Source of the DNA: Flavobacteriaceae bacterium
GTDB taxonomy: Bacteria; Bacteroidota; Bacteroidia; Flavobacteriales; Flavobacteriaceae
Reading direction: 5' to 3'
Length of the DNA: 18,728 nt
NCBI GenBank assembly: GCA_030590765.1
Contig: JAUVCP010000005.1
Location: 1 to 18,728, forward strand
Shown one piece after another: positions 16,661-18,728 of this stretch. The first letter of the stretch is position 1; each line of letters opens with the position of its first letter. The position numbers and the translations under genes were made by a program. The notes below the pieces were generated by a model. That model searched no databases, had not been told where the DNA came from, and saw nothing but the letters and a program-made list of their open reading frames with translations.

Positions 16661-16876
16661 TCACTTTTTCAATTTGTAAATAATCTCCTCCAAACCGTTT
16701 CTTTTTATTTCAAAAATAGTTTCCAGCATTTGACCTAATTTCCCTTTTGGAAAACCTTTATTTCTATACCAAATTAGATAGTATTCTGGAATATCGATCA
16801 AAAAAACACCTTTAAACTTGCCAAAAGGCATTTTTGTGTTTGCAAGTTGTATTAAAAAATTAGGGTCAGGTTGCAA
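16661..16876 (-). CDS. DUF3820 family small protein
   Basis: The 71-residue protein matches DUF3820 over nearly its whole length: KMPFGKFKGVFLIDIPEYYL, then WYRNKGFPKGKLGQML and EIKRNGLE. The family is widespread and its function is not established. The start is a TTG at 16874-16876 giving MQPDPNFLIQLANTKMPFG. The next upstream in-frame codons reach a stop within three codons, and the only ATG downstream would cut into the conserved MPFG motif. It lies 29 bases downstream of the dehydrogenase-like gene on the same strand and is probably co-transcribed with it. Confidence 0.85.
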   Translation of the reverse strand: MQPDPNFLIQLANTKMPFGKFKGVFLIDIPEYYLIWYRNKGFPKGKLGQMLETIFEIKRNGLEEIIYKLKK

Positions 16877-16905
16877 GATGCTTTAGTTTTACTTTATTAT
16901 TAGAA

Positions 16906-18108
16906 TTATTTGCCATCAATAAAATCTTGTAAATAGGAAAAGTTCTTAGTCAATTTTCCATTTTGAGTCATACGTGCTCGTTCTAAAATTCCATCTTTAT
17001 CTCCATTAAAAAATGCAGGAATAACATGTTTCACAAAATTATCACCAAAACCAAGAGAAGCATCTTTTGGTAATTCATTTGGTAAATTATCAACCGCCAT
17101 TACGGCTATAGCTTTTTCATTTAAAAAATTAATTTCCTTTTCTGCCTTAGCATAATAACCATATATAGGGTCTGCAATAGTAGATGGCCGTATTGTAGAA
17201 GCTACCGGACCGTCAATATCACAACTAACATCCGCTACTACTTTTATTCTAAAATATGGGTCTTTAGCCTCCTCTCTTGTGAATATAAAAGGAGCGCCAG
17301 TACCGTAAAAATGACATGCTATATAAACATCACTAACTTTTGCAAAACGCATAAAATCACTTTTGTAATCTGTTGGATTATTGAAAAAGTCATACATGTC
17401 AATTATTTTTCCATCTATTCTTTTATTATAATCCAACACATCGATCTGGGTATAAACGGCTTTTTCAAATTCTTTTTGAAGATAATCATCCACTCCAACT
17501 TCTTTGATACCCATTGCGTCTAACATTTCTTTGGCACCATTACTAACTCTCCCTTTTCCGGTAAGGACAATTTTAATATTTGGAAGTTTGAACTTTTTTA
17601 ATTCGGCAATCAATTCCTGCTGATCAAGCAGTGTTTGTGCTTTAGGTAGTTCAAATAAATTGTTTTTTAAACCATAGGTTCTAAAAGTATTATATGCACC
17701 TACTATTCCCGCATACCTCCCAAAAGCAACTAATCGAACCCCTTTTTGATCAGTAATAACCTCATGATCATAAAGTTCAATGTTTTTATCTAATACAGCT
17801 TTTAACAAAGCACGGTTGTATGGTTGTTCTTTAATGGTATGTGAAAAGAAAAAATACTTTTTATTTGGAATCAAGGCATTTATTGGAACCTCCTTAACAC
17901 CTAACATCACATTACAATCCTTTATATTATTGGTTACTTCAATTCCAATTTTTTCGTATGAACTATCTGTAAAAGTTCTGTTTTCTGAACTTTCCACTTT
18001 AATTTCCATTTCCGGAAAGGTTTTTAATAGCGATCTACAAGCACTTGGGGGTAAAACAACTCTTTTATCAGGTGGATTTTTTTTCTCTTTGATGATTGCA
18101 AACTTCAT
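16906..18108 (-). CDS. Saccharopine / alanine dehydrogenase-like NAD(P)-dependent oxidoreductase
   Basis: The 400-residue protein begins MKFAIIKEKKNPPDKRVVLPP, the typical N-terminus of the alanine dehydrogenase/transhydrogenase/saccharopine dehydrogenase superfamily. Candidate catalytic residues are Lys72 in GVKEVP and His90 in FFFSHT, the Lys/His pair used by the saccharopine dehydrogenase branch. The nucleotide-binding domain follows at about 185 (IKIVLTGKGRVSNGAKEML). The C-terminal part has VVADVSCDIDGPVASTIRPS and the branch-typical AVDNLPNELPKDAS. I favour the saccharopine dehydrogenase (Lys1-like) branch over alanine dehydrogenase, but the substrate is not certain: Bacteroidetes normally make lysine by the diaminopimelate route. 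The ATG at 18108 is preferred to a TTG at 18132, which would add eight unconserved residues. A promoter lies about 60 bases upstream. Confidence 0.82.
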   Translation of the reverse strand: MKFAIIKEKKNPPDKRVVLPPSACRSLLKTFPEMEIKVESSENRTFTDSSYEKIGIEVTNNIKDCNVMLGVKEVPINALIPNKKYFFFSHTIKEQPYNRALLKAVLDKNIELYDHEVITDQKGVRLVAFGRYAGIVGAYNTFRTYGLKNNLFELPKAQTLLDQQELIAELKKFKLPNIKIVLTGKGRVSNGAKEMLDAMGIKEVGVDDYLQKEFEKAVYTQIDVLDYNKRIDGKIIDMYDFFNNPTDYKSDFMRFAKVSDVYIACHFYGTGAPFIFTREEAKDPYFRIKVVADVSCDIDGPVASTIRPSTIADPIYGYYAKAEKEINFLNEKAIAVMAVDNLPNELPKDASLGFGDNFVKHVIPAFFNGDKDGILERARMTQNGKLTKNFSYLQDFIDGK

Positions 18109-18159
18109 ATTAAAATAATTTAGGTAGATCAATGCTTAAAAAAGCAATTTTGGTATAAA

Positions 18160-18197
18160 ATTTGTACAAATGTATTTGGTTTTGCAGATTTGTACAA
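18160..18197. repeat. Pair of TTGTACAA palindromes in the divergent ssrA promoter region
   Basis: ATTTGTACAAAT (18160-18171) is a perfect 12-base palindrome, and TTGTACAA recurs at 18190-18197, 28 bases away. The first overlaps the -7 box and the second contains the -33 box of the minus-strand dehydrogenase promoter. The pair could be a regulator's operator, or may be a by-product of promoter sequence. Confidence 0.5.
18167..18197 (-). promoter_or_regulatory. Promoter of the dehydrogenase-DUF3820 operon
   Basis: On the minus strand, TTG (18197-18195) is followed after exactly 20 bases by TACATTTG (18174-18167), an exact TAnnTTTG. Transcription would start near 18160, leaving about a 50-base leader before the ATG at 18108. 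Confidence 0.72.
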
Positions 18198-18218
18198 GAT
18201 TTTTAGAAATGTTTTTTA

Positions 18219-18226
18219 TAACTTTG
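18219..18226 (+). promoter_or_regulatory. Candidate -7 element of the ssrA promoter
   Basis: TAACTTTG matches TAnnTTTG exactly, about 38 bases before the mature tmRNA 5' end, leaving a short leader for RNase P to remove. The nearest TTG upstream (18190-18192) is 26 bases away, longer than usual, so the -33 box is weak or absent. Confidence 0.55.
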
Positions 18227-18263
18227 CAAACCGCTCATTTTATGAGCAAGTTCTTTATTTATT

Positions 18264-18654
18264 GGGGATGACCGGTTTTGACAGCAAGATCAGTCGGATT
18301 ATAAGCATGTCGAGTCATGAAATAGTACTCGTAAAAATCGATTTCACTTTTTTAAACGGCGAGAATAACTACGCTTTAGCTGCTTAATCTGAATTATAGT
18401 AGGATGAGCCTTGTCCCGCCAGGCGGGAAAGCTAAATGTCTCTTGAAAGCCTTGGTTAACGGCGGTCAGTTTAGAGGCATCGTAAAAGTAAACCTAGAAA
18501 TATAAAGGCTTTGGTTGTATTTCGAAATTAAAAAAGCTAAGCTTAAAGTAGGTTGTTTTTAATCGGCTTTAGGATGAAAATCAAATAAAAACTAAGCATG
18601 TAGAAAGTATTTTGGTTGCTTGTTTGGACGAGGGTTCGAGTCCCTCCATCTCCA
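18264..18654 (+). ncRNA. ssrA: Transfer-messenger RNA (tmRNA)
   Basis: tmRNA rescues stalled ribosomes and tags the unfinished protein for proteolysis. The 5' acceptor strand GGGGATG (18264-18270) pairs with CATCTCC (18647-18653), with one G-U pair; A18654 is the discriminator base, and CCA is not encoded. The D-like region reads ACCGGTTTTGACAGC, typical of tmRNA. The T arm is GAGGG-TTCGAGT-CCCTC (18630-18646). The tag frame, at 18358-18387, reads GENNYALAA and then TAA, a Bacteroidetes-type tag. The mature length of about 391 bases is within the normal range. A GC-rich perfect inverted repeat (18414-18428) interrupts the segment after the tag. The gene is divergent from the dehydrogenase operon. 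Confidence 0.96.
18414..18428 (+). repeat. GC-rich inverted repeat within ssrA
   Basis: TCCCGCCAGGCGGGA is a 7-base perfect inverted repeat around a central A, strikingly GC-rich for this window. In RNA it would form a short stem with a loop of at least three bases. It sits downstream of the tag stop, in the pseudoknot-rich part of the molecule. Confidence 0.8.
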
Positions 18655-18659
18655 CTTTT

Positions 18660-18701
18660 AAACCCATAAAGAACTATAGAACAATTCTTTATGGGTTTTT
18701 T
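18660..18701 (+). terminator. Rho-independent terminator of ssrA
   Basis: A 14-base perfect inverted repeat (AAACCCATAAAGAA / TTCTTTATGGGTTT) with an 11-base loop is followed by a T-run. It starts 6 bases after the mature 3' end of the tmRNA. Confidence 0.9.
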
Positions 18702-18728
18702 ATATTCTAAATTTTATTCTTTATTTTT

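Noticed and set aside
17780..18118. Open plus-strand frame opposite the dehydrogenase gene
   Set aside because: It is the antisense of a well-supported coding region, with no recognisable domain.
18190..18387. Open frame of about 65 codons ending in GENNYALAA
   Set aside because: It lies across the promoter and tmRNA; only its last codons are translated, as the tmRNA tag.

Overview
The window looks like chromosomal DNA of a flavobacterium-type Bacteroidetes. The DNA is AT-rich, genes lack Shine-Dalgarno sequences, and several promoters carry the Bacteroidetes -7 element TAnnTTTG. It also holds a TonB-dependent receptor with an N-terminal carboxypeptidase-regulatory-like domain, a DUF5689 lipoprotein, the bifunctional fucose salvage enzyme Fkp, and a tmRNA whose tag reads GENNYALAA. 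I see no insertion sequence, phage gene or CRISPR array. Species cannot be named from the sequence alone.

Layout. Bases 1-4606 hold a divergent surface-nutrient locus. A secreted endonuclease/exonuclease/phosphatase-family protein runs off the left edge on the minus strand. A TonB-dependent receptor and a DUF5689/choice-of-anchor-J lipoprotein follow on the plus strand. Bases 4686-7559 encode Fkp (L-fucose to GDP-L-fucose). Bases 7688-11809 hold a compact regulatory module: an ECF-like sigma factor, a membrane-anchored anti-sigma-like TPR protein that overlaps it, and, convergent, a large exported membrane-anchored TPR-CHAT (caspase-like) protein with an apparently intact His/Cys pair. Bases 11907-13828 hold a DUF3109 cysteine-cluster protein, divergent from a MarC-family membrane protein and a small FAD-binding protein, closed by a strong bidirectional terminator. 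Bases 13865-16426 encode a class II (B12-dependent) ribonucleotide reductase. Bases 16661-18108 hold a minus-strand pair: a saccharopine/alanine-dehydrogenase-like oxidoreductase and a DUF3820 protein. Bases 18264-18654 are the tmRNA gene ssrA with its own promoter and terminator.

How genes may work together. The left locus reads as secreted hydrolase, surface lipoprotein and outer-membrane transporter acting on one substrate, possibly nucleic acid or another phosphodiester (inference). The sigma/anti-sigma/TPR-CHAT module is the most interesting part. Both membrane proteins are predicted to place TPR domains in the periplasm, so the CHAT protease may cleave or sense the anti-sigma protein and thereby release the sigma factor (inference). 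The rest is largely housekeeping: nucleotide reduction, trans-translation, and glycan precursor synthesis.
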